A stretch of 64,000 nt of DNA from positions 22,243,501 to 22,307,500 of the forward strand of contig CM056732.1 in the NCBI GenBank assembly GCA_029844215.1, in the 5' to 3' direction. Both the position numbers and the translations under genes were made by a program. The notes beneath the pieces were generated by a model, which did no database searches, was not told where the DNA came from, and saw nothing but the letters and a program-made list of their open reading frames with translations. This document shows, piece after piece, positions 21,803-32,264 of the stretch; position 1 is the stretch's first letter; every line of letters starts with the position of its first letter. The DNA is from Przewalskia tangutica (taxonomy: Eukaryota > Streptophyta > Magnoliopsida > Solanales > Solanaceae).

Positions 21803-21817
21803 TCGCGCTCGATACCA
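21803..21817 (-). other. Primer-binding site of chromovirus N
   Basis: The minus strand reads TGGTATCGAGCGCGA four bases after the LTR end (GTGACA). It resembles the initiator-Met tRNA primer site common in gypsy and copia elements (TGGTATCAGAGC), with changes in the second half. Confidence 0.7.
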
Positions 21818-22486
21818 CTTTTGTCACGACCGAACCGGGCGTGATCGTGCCTTACCCGGGCACCTAAGTAGACATACATCAGAGTAACCAGCGGAATATA
21901 AAAGCAAGACATGAAACAATTATGAAATGAGAAACAGTTTATCCAAGAAAAGATTGCCTTTCGGCATGTATATATACATCAAGTGTGAACAGTTACATCC
22001 CAACTTACAACAGGACTACAGACCTCTAGGAATGTAAACAACTATGGCGGGACAGGGCCCCGCCATACCCTGAATGTACATAAAGCTATAATGACAGGGA
22101 GATCATACCCAAACGATAAGCCTCCGGAGAAAGGGGGCTTTCCCAAAAGCAGAAACGGTGATCCTAGGAGCGGGGATCAACAACAGGAGTACCTCTACCT
22201 GCGGCATGAACGCAGCCCCCCGAAGGAGGTCAGTACAACAGGTACCAAGTATGTGAAACTGTAAAGTACTTAAATGAAATCATATCATTTTAAAACCAAT
22301 TTTACAAATATGTACGAAACAACCAATGTACCCACACATAGTGCCACAGCATAACCAAGAGCAAAAATAGATATAACATAACTGGTCTTTTCTAGGCCGC
22401 TAATGATCGAAGCAAGGCCATTCGCCCATAGTATCATTATGCGTGCCTAATCCTGGAACTCCGCGATCGCATAGGCCACATAGGCC

Positions 22487-22690
22487 CGCATGAGGTATTC
22501 CTCGCATCGGGGGTAGCTAACCCGCGGCATCATCCTGGACCCCCGAAGTCCGCATAGTCCTATGGACCGCATGAGGTATTCCTCGCATCGGCGTAACACA
22601 CCCGGAGTGATCAATCCTGAAACTCCTGCAGCTCTGCATAGGTCACATGGACCCGCATGAGGTATTTCTCGCATCGAGGGTGGCAAGTCC
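22487..22690. repeat. GCATGAGGTATTCCTCGCAT repeats in the N LTR
   Basis: Three copies spaced 80-90 bases apart, with the last slightly diverged. In the other LTR, S1 inserted within one copy, in the run ATTCCTC. Confidence 0.8.
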
Positions 22691-23874
22691 TCGGCATCAT
22701 AACAAGTCAGGGGGGGTATGTGATATAATAGCAGTACAACGGGCTTATCGTTTAACAACGTAAGCACAACAAGAATAACCCCCTTACACAAACATCACAA
22801 GACACTAACACACGTAGCATCATAACATGTTTACTTATCAAACCATCTTACTACACTTTCCAGAAATCAATACAAGACTTTCATAAACAAATAAGTAAAC
22901 CGTTCCTTTTATCTTTCTTAAGTCGTTATACCTAACTTCCCATAAAGCTAGTATAACTCTTAAGCTTTTAAAACCAAGTATTACTTTTCTTTCAAAAATG
23001 ATTCATAACTCTTTTGAAATAATTCCAAGATTCTTATCATTTAAAACTCAAGTCAAAAGACATCAAAGTAAAACCAAGTTTAGTTAACACATGTACGTCT
23101 ACCGTACTATATATTTCAAAAGTATCATGCTCAAGAGGATAGGAAGAATCACATACCTCCTCGGCTCAATCCATCTGCCAAGTCGAATATGTCGCGCGCA
23201 GAGTATCAACCTATAATAGTCAAATACGTCTATCAACGTCTAGACTACTTCGTAGAATATTCTAAGCAGAAGGTTCTCTATTCTATTGAAAATTGGGCAG
23301 CATTTCCCTACCCGTCAAACTACACAAGTCTACTGTAAATACAGCCCAATGTAAGTACAGTTCAATTCTCTTTTTTTATACCATCCTTCTATATATCTTA
23401 TACTTAATTCTATACTACTACAACATGTAATCTCCAATTACAATAGAAGGATAAAGATATTTACCTCGATAAGACCAAAATTATCCAAGATATAAGTCGA
23501 TCCTGAGCAACGTTTAGCTCCTATTCTGTACGCTCCAATTCGCTCCAAGAAACCCTTAGAAGTTTCTAAATAACTTCTACTAAATACTTCAACCAACTAT
23601 GAAGATTTTCCTAGGGTTTCGTTTTGTGACTAAAGGAAATAAAGTAGTATTTCCGGGCTTTTAGTATAGAGGTAACTTGGGAATACTACAAGGGATTTAG
23701 GCTAAGGTATTTTGGAATAGTAACAATACTTGAAGACAATTTTTCTACCAAGGGGGTGTTTCGAGAGACTTCTCAAGGGGGGGAGTTTTGGACGAGATAC
23801 TACAACAAAGGGGGAAGGATTTGGAGACTTGGAATTTGTTTAAGTGGATGAAGAAGTCTTGCACTTAAGGGGGG

Positions 23875-23883
23875 TATTTATAG
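23875..23883 (-). promoter_or_regulatory. TATA box of the N 5' LTR
   Basis: CTATAAATA followed by CCCCCCTTAAG on the minus strand. It is the only strong TATA match in the LTR and is kept in the other copy (12807-12815). Confidence 0.55.
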
Positions 23884-24362
23884 AACAATCAAGGGCCAAG
23901 ATTCAAGCAAGTGGAGGGTGTAGATTAGGTAGCTTGTGTGAGTGGAGTCTTCCACCAAGTGTCCACCACAACATTGGGACATATGTCCACCACAACTTTG
24001 GGACATATGTACCCCACAACAAAGAGACATGTGGCTAGCCACTTGCACCCAAAAACGCCCAACCCACTCGCGCACGCGAAAAATATCTTCCAAGACTTGA
24101 CTTCTTGACTTGGCCACTTGCCCACTTGTTTCGTCCAACATGCCACCTAAGGGTGCCACATGTCGCCCTCCTATTGGTCCAAAATATTTCATCTCTCGGA
24201 AAAAATCCGTAATTGGTTAAAATATTAAAAGAGTAAAATTTCCTTCACAAGGTTCGGAATCTTTTACGTTGAAAGTTCACAATTTCATCCTTAACCTAAT
24301 TAGGGTTTATACAAATGTACGTACGTCCTCACATACATACTCTGGAACTACGGGGTATAACA

Positions 24363-25095
24363 GAAGCCGTTGCATAGGCTTAAATGAAATGACGTCGTTG
24401 CATAGACGCGATGCAGATGCTCGTCGTTGCATAGACGAAACATGAATGAAGCCGTTGCATAGGCTTAAATGAAATGGCGTCGTTGCATAGACGCGATGCA
24501 GATGCTCGTCGTTGCATAGACGAAACATGAATGAAGTCGTTGCATAGGCTTAAATGAAATGACGTCGTTGCATAGACGCGATGCAGATGCTCGTCGTTGC
24601 ATAGACGAAACATAGATGAAGCCGTTGCATAGGCTTAAATGAAATGGCGTCGTTGCATAGACGCGATGCAGATGCTCGTCGTTGCATAGACGAAACATGA
24701 ATGAAGTCGTTGCATAGGCTTAAATGAAATGGCGTCGTTGCATAGACGCGATGCAGATGCTCGTCGTTGCATAGACGAAACATGAATGAAGTCGTTGCAT
24801 AGGCTTAAATGAAATGACGTCGTTGCATAGACGCGATGCAGATGCTCGTCGTTGCATAGACGAAACATAGATGAAGCCGTTGCATAGGCTTAAATGAAAT
24901 GGCGTCGTTGCATAGACGCGATGCAGATGCTCGTCGTTGCATAGACGAAACATGAATGAAGTCGTTGCATAGGCTTAAATGAAATGGCGTCGTTGCATAG
25001 ACGCGATGCAGATGCTCGTTGTTGCATAGACGCGATGCAGATGCTCGTCGTTGCATAGACGAAATATGAATGAAGCCGTTGCATAGGCTTTTATA
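24363..25095. repeat. Hairpin tandem array of Ogre A, right segment: 85-bp units in a 255-bp higher-order repeat
   Basis: About eight and a half units of 85 bp. Each unit holds three hairpins with the loop GTTGCATA: stems GCGTC/GACGC, TCGTC/GACGA and AAGCC/GGCTT. Variant positions (GAAGCC or GAAGTC, ATGGCG or ATGACG, ACATGAAT or ACATAGAT) recur every three units, so units 3-5 repeat as units 6-8. The AAGTC variant still pairs with GGCTT through a G-U pair. The first five bases are the right target duplication of N. Open frames of about 77 residues here are a by-product of the repeat (85 is not divisible by 3). Confidence 0.92.
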
Positions 25096-25500
25096 AAATG
25101 CGTTGGTTTATGAGCGTACCTGCTTTGTGACTCGCCCGGGTTGAGATAACGTCATTGCATAGACGTCGTGCGTTTGTGACCCGCATGGGCTTTTTTTTTT
25201 TTTTTTTTGTGTTGTGCTCCTGCCTTTGTTGATATGAAGATCATGCTCAGACTGGTCTGGCCTGTTTTATTTTTTATTTTTTTATTTTATTTTTTTTATC
25301 GTCATTTTCTTGCAGTGAATTCTTAAAATGTCTCAGTTTCTGATAAATGAAGATGTTGAACTGGGTAAGGTTGACTCTTGGCGCTATTAAAGCGATCATG
25401 TATGCAATTTTTTTTTTATCATGAATGTAAAGCGAATGCGAGAATATGGACAAAATCGAGCCCTCTGCAAAAACAAGGAATAAATATTTCTAACGGTGTG
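25096..25500. other. T-rich linker of Ogre A 3' region
   Basis: Contains a further hairpin of the same type (ACGTC-ATTGCATA-GACGT, about 25149-25166), poly(T) at 25191-25208 and a T-rich run at 25268-25300. No coding signal. A similar linker lies in element B at 35410-36120. Confidence 0.5.
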
Positions 25501-25675
25501 ACCGAAGCCGATGTGACTGTCTACGTATCCCGCCGAGGGAGTCAGGTCAAGACGTAGTTCATGCTGCAAATATAAGAATTTTTTTTTTTATTTTAAAATG
25601 ATGTGGGACCGAAGCCGATGTGGCCGCCTACATATCCCGCTGAGGGAATCAGGTCAAGACGTAGTTTGTGATGCA
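25501..25675. repeat. Two copies of a 60-bp motif (Ogre A)
   Basis: 25501-25560 and about 25608-25670 share ACCGAAGCCGATGTG, CGCC or TGTCTAC(G/A)TATCCCGC and GTCAGGTCAAGACGTAGTT. Related copies occur at 27062, 27345 and 27655 in A and three times in B (36130-36395). Confidence 0.85.
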
Positions 25676-25779
25676 AAATAAGGATTTTTATGTAATATGC
25701 ATTTTGTTGTTTTTTTCTGGAAAAAAAAAATGGAAGACAACATCACGTTCTGACTCCAGTTGATACCTAACAATTAATA

Positions 25780-26700
25780 TTGTGCATAAGGATATTCTTT
25801 TATTGCTTTGTATAAACGAGATTGACTCTGGTGTAATTCACACAGCTTCAGATAGTACCCCAGATATACCTGAGTGTCGACACACTTGCTTGCATCCAAG
25901 GTTTCGAACTACACCTAATCTCACGTTTCAAATGCCCTTACTGAAAGAAAGTCCAATTTCACACATATATTCCAGTATTTTGAATTTTGGGACGTTTAGA
26001 GAAGTACGCTCACACTCAAAAAGATGTTCAATGCATGCAATTGTGATACCATAGGCTTGGCCGTCATATAAGTATCCACTAATGTGAGAACCCTCAGTAT
26101 AAGTTCATGTAGGGCTTGTCACGGGCTTGTAATGTAGGTTTGGGGCAAGGGATTGATATCATTTGGGTAAAAAGTGATTAATCCTTCCTCGAGATTGGAC
26201 TACGTCCGTGCATGATATTTGTGCGTTTTGATGCTGACTTGCTTTCTTTTTGTCCCAGTTTTTCTGTATTGACTTCTTTTGAATCTTTCGTTTGGAGCCC
26301 CTTTTTTTTCGGGGTTATAGATATATATATATATATATATATTTTTTATATCGGGGCTTTTGATTTCCTCTTTATGTGAAGTCGTCTCTGCTTTCATTTT
26401 TTGAGACTTTGACAATTTTTGTCTTTGCAAACTTCAACGCAGGATTTTGTCAGTCATTTGCACATTTCTAAAGCACTCAAGGAGGTCGGGCCAAGAGAGG
26501 GATAGTGCGTACGCACTCAGAAAGGGTATAGGTGTAATATGTGGTTATCAAAAAATAGGTTTTAGGCTCAAAGGGGTGTACTAGGGATAATGTTATTTGA
26601 TAGGCTGAAAAGGCTCAAACGGGTCAAAGAAAGCCTACGATCATTTTCTACACCGAGTGTTACTCAGAATTTCGCCTCAACAAACATTCAGGCCAAGTTC
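25780..26700. other. 3' module of Ogre A shared with Athila D
   Basis: Plus-strand blocks such as TCCACTAATGTGAG, GGCTTGTAATGTAGGTTTGG, TTTTAGGCTCAAAGGGG and ATTTCGCCTCAA occur in the same order in Athila element D (about 37850-38410). Some Tat-lineage elements carry antisense reading frames in this region, but here the plus-strand frames are short and broken. An (AT)n run is at 26321-26342. Confidence 0.65.
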
Positions 26701-27050
26701 TAGATCACAATGCAACGCAATTGAATTTATCCAAACACTCACCACACAATGCATATGAAATGATGAGGTCGGTTTCATTCTTATCTTGGAAACATGCAAG
26801 ACAATGTCATCTACGGGTATGAATAAGAGGTACCAAAAGAATCTATGGTTTACCACAAAGTCAACCCATACTGATTATCACTTTTTTTTTTTTTTATGCA
26901 CAACCCTAACTGTGTTGGTATCAACAAAGTCAAACAATAATACTAAAAAAAATGTTTTTATTTTTTTTGAATAACATTTTTTTTGTATTTTTTGAATAAA
27001 ATATTTCTTTTTTTTTTGTATTTTTCGAATAATTTTTTTATTAATTTTTT
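26700..27050. other. T-rich non-coding stretch of Ogre A
   Basis: Contains several poly(T)/poly(A) runs (26881-26896, 26951-27050) and no recognisable gene or structured repeat. Confidence 0.5.
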
Positions 27051-27770
27051 TTAAATAAATGATACCGAACCCGAATAGGGCTGCCTACGTATCCCGCCGA
27101 GGGAATCAGGTGCGCGTAGTTCATTCAAATATGTTATAAAATGTATGCTTGGAAAAAAATTATCAATGAAAGGATAGCAATATAAAGCTGTGCAAAAGAA
27201 ATGATTGTCCATCGTGGACGAATGCAAAGTAAAATAAATGCCCGAAAACATGATGAATGGGATGCATGAGTGAGAAATGCGCTCTTTTTATTTTTTATTT
27301 TTTGTGGTTTTTATTTTTGTGGTTTTTTTTATTTTTGTGGTGTCGAACCCAAAATGAGTTGCCTACGTATCACACCGTGTGGTGAGAATCAGACACGCGT
27401 AGTTCGGAATAATTATGTTATAAAACGTATGATTTAAAAGGAATTTATTCATGAAAGAAGTGCAAAAATAAAAGTTGTGCAAAACAAATGATTATTCACT
27501 ATAAGACTAATGCAAAGTAAAAGAATGTAATAAAAAAAATGAATGACTGTGAAATGCATGAATGAATGTGCGTGATTGGATAAATGCAATGAATGGGTAA
27601 ACCAAATATGTCCCCCTTTTTTATTTTTTTTATTTTTATTTTTATGTGGTGGTGTCGAACCCTAGATGGGTTGCCTACGTATCACATCGTGTGGTATGAA
27701 TCAGACACGCGTAGTTCGGAATAATTATGTGTAAAAATGCATGATATGAAAGAACTATGCAATCACGCTA
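27050..27770. repeat. Three tandem repeats of about 300 bp (Ogre A)
   Basis: Each unit begins with a version of the 60-bp motif (CTACGTATC...GAATCAG...CGCGTAGTTC at about 27062, 27345, 27655). It continues with a shared AT-rich tail including AATTATGTTATAAAACGTATG and CAAAACAAATGATT-type segments. The second and third units are closest to one another (TGTGGT(A/G)(T/A)GAATCAGACACGCG). Confidence 0.75.
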
Positions 27771-27774
27771 CACA

Positions 27775-28281
27775 TATATGCTTATTGGCCGCCGGGTTGT
27801 GAAACCCAACGACAATTTGGTGAATTTCCTAATCGTGGAGACGATACCAAGGATCGACACACCTAGGGTGTATGCATGCATGACTTAAAAAAATGTGGTA
27901 TAGCTCTATCCTAATTTTGCTAAGATTTGGTTGACTAGACACAATGGTTCCCGAGCGGACCACTCGAGTGAGAAGGCTACGCGGCCACCGGATGGTCCGG
28001 CTGCTCCGCGCCTTTGCCAACTCTCCTAAAATTGGGTAAATGAAAGAAATTTTGCGGGTGCGTACAACACACCTCGCGTGTAGTGTGTGATAGTGTTAAT
28101 TTTCCAGAATGGAGGAAATATGAGCGGAATGTCAATTTAAGGAAAGCAATAAAATAATGTAGCAATTAAAGTAGGTAATTACAAAATAAAAGCAAACAAT
28201 ATAAAACATTTACAATAAATATAAAAGCAAAATAAAGTGCAATATTTAATTAACCTGAATTTTCTATGATCAAGAACACGA
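27775..28281 (-). pseudogene. Conserved Ogre leader / possible ORF1 remnant (element A)
   Basis: Starting just after the primer-binding site, the minus strand encodes FRSYFLHSGKLTLSHTTREV and later NFRRVGKGAEQP, then stops and shifted frames. B (44200-44980) and C (48900-49560) carry matching segments at the same place, with FRSYFFHS, ASHP-type and GACAEL variants. Ogre elements are known to have an extra ORF1 of unknown function upstream of gag, and this may be its remnant. Equally it may be a conserved non-coding leader, because the stops differ between copies. Confidence 0.5.
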
Positions 28282-28299
28282 TATCCCAGTGAGTCGCCA
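28282..28299 (-). other. Primer-binding site of Ogre A
   Basis: The minus strand reads TGGCGACTCACTGGGATA directly after the LTR end. Its complement fits the 3' end of a plant tRNA-Arg, the primer known for Ogre elements. B and C have close variants. Confidence 0.75.
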
Positions 28300-30898
28300 T
28301 GTCGCCGCTACCGCTTTCGACCCTGGGTGCGAGCGGTATCCGCAACGTTGCTCTTTGGCGCGGTTCCCCGGATGGAGCAATAATGCTGTTTTTTAGGAGT
28401 CGCCACCTAATTATTTAAGTGAATTAGGACACTTGATTTATTGCAGTAAAACACTGCAATTAATCTCCATTTAATGGTCTGCGAAAGCTATGTGAGATTC
28501 TAGATAAGAGTTCTTTATTATCCTAAAGGGAAGGGGTTAGACATCCTTTAAGATCCGCTAACTTGCGGTTATTCGTTCAAGCCCAGGTTAATTATTTATT
28601 GCCCTTTTTATTCTACGTATTCTAAGCATTTTTCATAATTTATAATTAAAATAAAGTGCAATACAGGATAATAAAACTAAATTTAAATGCGACATAAAAA
28701 TAAAACTTCGGGACATCTTTTAGCCATTTTTAGGCCTTCTGCACAAGATGATCTCCGGGTACCTGCATAAACACTTAGTAAAAGTGTTAGTAATGAAATG
28801 AATAATTTTAAAGCAATGACAGAAATTAATAAGTAAAGTCAAAAAATAAATAAATCCGCTTTTTGTGAGAGGCCTTGGAAATCAGACGGAGATTCCTTCA
28901 TCGGCCAATATTTAAAAGTAATAAAATAAATAAAATCTTCATATCCGCGCCAAAACAGTAATAGTTTTAAACACGGAGGGCTCAGATATAAAAAATATAA
29001 AGTGGGACAGCCTAAACAAGTGCGGCTGCGAGAATTCGCCCTGCCAGCGCATGTTGGTTATCCGGTGTAAGTGGAAGAAATCATCCTTGCCCAGAAAGCT
29101 TCATTTATTTTATTTTCCGTCTTTGCAACTGTGGAGGCCTCAAAAATCGACGGATAACTTTTTCATCGGCCAAACAAGTGTAGCATCTTGTTCAAATCAG
29201 TAAAATACCCACTGGTGTAGCAACATGTTCAAAATCAGTAAAACCAGGTGTAATATCTGTTCCAGGTCAGTTTAATAACATAACAAAAGGGACAAAATCG
29301 CCCAAAATCAACATGGAACAACAAAACCGTCGCAACGCAACAAATAGCAGCAGCCATGATAATTCAACAAAAGATGGTCCAGAACCCAGTGGCAACAACA
29401 ACGGGTTCGCCGGAATAATCCCAACAATGCAGAATCAACCCAACAAAATCAGAAGCATTGACAACAACATAGAAAACAATAATGGTCCAGAAACCAGTGG
29501 AGACAAGCAGCGAGTTCGCCGAAAAGCCAGAGGCAAAAGATGGTCCAGAACCCAGTGGCAACAACAACGGGTTCGCCGGAATAGTCCCAACAATGTAGAA
29601 TCAACCCAACAAAATCAGAAGCATTGACAACAACATAGAAAACAATAATGGTCCAGAAACCAGTGGAGACAAGAAATGAAGTTCGCGTGCAGAGGCTCGC
29701 CGGAGTTTAGAAACTCCGGCAAAATACAAGAAATCATTCCAAATCAAAACAACAACAGGAACAGTAACCAACGACCGTCGGAGTTCCTCAAACTCCGGCG
29801 AGATTCAAAAATAAAGGAAATCAGTCCAAATAAGAGAAAATATGCCAATAAATCTAAAAATGGAACCAAACCCAGGCAGCGATGGTGGCGGCGTCACTTC
29901 CACGACGAACACCGGAGCGACGCCGCCTGACTAACGCTGGAACAGTGACGGGCAGTGGTGGGGTGTGATGACGACGGGAGATTTGCGACGGGAATGTTCA
30001 ATGATGGTGGTCGACGGGAGCAGCAGGGAGAGATGGTGAGGGTTGCTGGTGAAGTTCGACGATGGTGGACTGCTCCAGTGGTGGTGGTCGACGGTGATGG
30101 GACAGTGGGGGTTCGACGGGATGGGGTTGACGGGAGAGGAGTGAGGAAGATGGCTGCTAAGGTGAGAGAGGGTGTTCGCCGGTGATGTCGACGGCGCGAC
30201 GGAGGTGAGGAGATGATCTTTGAGAGGGTGAGGGCCGAGGAATAATAAATGTTGTGCTGATTTTTTTTTTGTTTTTGTGCGGCTGATTGTAAAATGTCCA
30301 ACTGGCTGAGTGTTGTCTTCTCAATAAATGAGAGAGATGGAGTGTAAAAGAAAAAGAAAGGTGTTGCTGAAGTGATGTTGGAGTGTAGAAATGGTGAAAG
30401 AAAGTATGGAGTGGAGTGTGGTAAAGGTAAAAGAGGTATGGGGTGAAATAATAAAAAAAATGTTGGATTGGATTGACTCGGATTGGGCCTTGGACTGGAC
30501 TGGTTTGACAAAATGCAAGGCTGGTTAATTATTTAAAGAAAAAATTATTTAAAAAGATGCAAGATTATTAAAATGCAAATGCTGATGCGATAATACTAAA
30601 ATGCAATATTTAAGACATGTTTAATGCATGATTAAAAGTTAAAACAGGATGCCAATTAATTATTTAAAGAGATGCAAATATTATTAAAATAAAACGACGA
30701 TATAACAATAATAAAATCATAATATTAACAACGACATAATGCTTAATTTAAAAATAAAAGATGCAATGTCATTTTTGTGAAAAAATAAACATAGAATATT
30801 ATGTAAAAATATGCAAAATAACGATTAAAATGCGGTGTGCTAAAATACTTAAAATTGCACGAAATATACGAAAAACGGATCAAAATTGACTGTCAACA
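28300..30898 (-). repeat. 5' LTR of Ogre element A
   Basis: Minus-strand reading from TGTTGACAGTCAATTTTG (30898) to GGCGACA (28300), length 2599, against 2609 for the other copy. The poly(A) signal AATAAA (minus, 28514-28519) and hairpin (28555-28568) are retained. The end near 28300-28330 differs from the 3' LTR in a short patch (CGCTACCG versus CGCCCGTT). The 167-bp duplication lies at about 29367-29690. Confidence 0.92.
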
Positions 30899-30903
30899 AA
30901 TGG
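30899..30903. repeat. Target-site duplication of Ogre element A (right)
   Basis: AATGG immediately after LTR terminus GTCAACA. It matches 4904-4908. Confidence 0.9.
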
Positions 30904-31189
30904 TTGACTCAATTTCCCTTGGCCTTTTCAACGATCCAAAAGACGATCCCAAGAATATTCTACGGTACAAATCATGGTCCGTGAAACACACCGTGAATTA
31001 GAAACAGAGAGATGGGTTTCTGGAGTCTATTTTACGATGCAATTGACAATCCATAAAACCTTTTACGGTTTCGTATAACCTAGCGTAAAAATGAAAAATT
31101 GTGATTTCAACGAATTTTTAATTTCAATATTTCCCAACTTGGGTTTTAACCTTAAATCATGAATAAATCCTAGTTTAAGGTACAAGGTG
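30904..31189 (-). mobile_element. Unclassified LTR-like sequence X, right part
   Basis: It continues X beyond the Ogre A insertion and shares its CCGTGAA / TTCACGG motifs. It ends at an abrupt join with the truncated 3' LTR of Ogre B near 31185-31190. No coding sequence. Confidence 0.45.
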
Positions 31190-32264
31190 TATCCTAAAAG
31201 GAATGGATTATGCATCCTCTAAGATCCGCTAACATGCGGTTATCCGATCAAACTTAGATTTAATTATTGTATAAAAAGACGCATGTTTTGGAAACATTTA
31301 AGAAAGAATGGTACAAATAACTATTTAAAATATATATATTTCCCATAAAATTAGCATGAGGCTTGTTTATAAAATGCATTAAAAATGGTTTATTGGGTAA
31401 GTACATATTTACATGTAAAATTTACTTTTTTATGAAAGTATGTGTTTGCATAATCTAATTTTATAAAATTTCCGTTTTTTGCAATTGACAATAAGACATC
31501 TACTTATGAAAAATGAATTATTTTTTATGAGTTTGAAATCTTATTAATTTTGTAATACTAATGATGCATAAAAATGACTAAATTGTTTTGAAAGCTTAGA
31601 CATGCATAACGGGCCTAAGAGAGAAATAAACTAGTGATGAATTTTAAATCTAACTCTTTTTAAGTTATTAATCTAAGTCTACCTATCCTAAACAATTCAA
31701 TAATTATACAAATAAATAAATTATAATAAAACAAAAAAATGAAAAAATAAGACTAGAACTTAAATACAACAATAAAACAAATCTTCAAAATGCGTCTTGT
31801 CTTCTTTAGCCTTTATAGACTTTCTTCAAAGCTGCCAAAACAAACGATTAGAAATAAATGAACATAAATAACTTCGGATTCATATCCAAAACAAATAAAT
31901 ATTTTGGATAGGGAGGGCTCAGATTTGAATTTTGAAAAGATCATTCCAAACGCGTCGTGGCTGCAAACATATGACTCGTCGGTCATTTTAGTCACCTCAT
32001 CTTACGAACGTGTTAGTCACTTGGGTGAGATAAAGAGGATTTTTAAGTATTCATCATAGTCCTATTCCGAAGGAGCGCGGACCGAGGGACATGGCCTCAA
32101 TTAATTTCATTGGCCTAAGTGTAGTATCTTGTTCAAATCAGTGTTATACCAAACCAGACATGGCCTGAAATTTTATTTTTTCATTGGCCTAAGTGTAGTA
32201 TCAATATTCTAATCAGTAAATAAATAACAAAATAAGCCAAACAGCACACTATTGTTTTCAGAAC

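Larger units (their letters stand above)
8118..24362 (-). mobile_element. Tekay/Del-type chromovirus (Ty3/gypsy) N, complete but broken
   Basis: LTRs lie at 8118-13298 (enlarged by solo LTR S1) and 21822-24362, with matching GAAGC duplications. Orientation is minus: PBS beside the right LTR, polypurine tract beside the left one. The order gag, protease, RT, RNase H, integrase, chromodomain is the standard chromovirus order. The C-terminal chromodomain and the initiator-Met-like primer site fit the Tekay/Del clade. Many frameshifts, plus a solo LTR (S2) between protease and RT, inactivate it. It sits within the hairpin array of Ogre A, so it is younger than A. Confidence 0.93.
21822..24362 (-). 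repeat. 5' LTR of chromovirus N
   Basis: Minus-strand reading starts TGTTATACCCCGTAG at 24362 and ends GGTCGTGACA at 21822. A TATA box (CTATAAATA on the minus strand) lies at 23875-23883. Three copies of a GCATGAGGTATTCCTCGCAT motif, spaced about 80-90 bases, occupy 22487-22690. This LTR gives the uninterrupted form of the S1 insertion site. Confidence 0.93.
4909..30898 (-). mobile_element. Ogre-type (Tat lineage) LTR retrotransposon A, complete but non-autonomous, with nested insertions
   Basis: Two LTRs of about 2.6 kb (4909-7517 and 28300-30898) lie in the same orientation, bounded by AATGG duplications. Orientation is minus: the primer-binding site is inside the right LTR (28282-28299) and the polypurine tract is next to the left LTR. 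Of the 20.8-kb internal span, 16.2 kb is the nested chromovirus N. The element's own interior is about 4.5 kb and holds leader, repeats and hairpin arrays, with no recognisable gag zinc knuckle, protease, RT, RNase H or integrase. Autonomous Ogre elements are known to be very long and to encode gag-pro-pol plus an extra ORF1, so this is a deletion-type derivative. The Ogre assignment rests on the LTR termini, the U5 sequence shared with C and the tRNA-Arg-type primer site. Confidence 0.88.

Noticed and set aside
24307..25084. Series of minus-strand frames of about 77 residues with MFRLCNDEHLHRVYATT
   Set aside because: They are shifted copies of the 85-bp array read in all frames (85 is not a multiple of 3). 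No start, codon or family evidence.
24363..25095. Regularly spaced short repeats resembling a CRISPR array
   Set aside because: The intervening sequence is itself repeated, so there are no unique spacers. The array lies within a plant retrotransposon and no cas genes exist.
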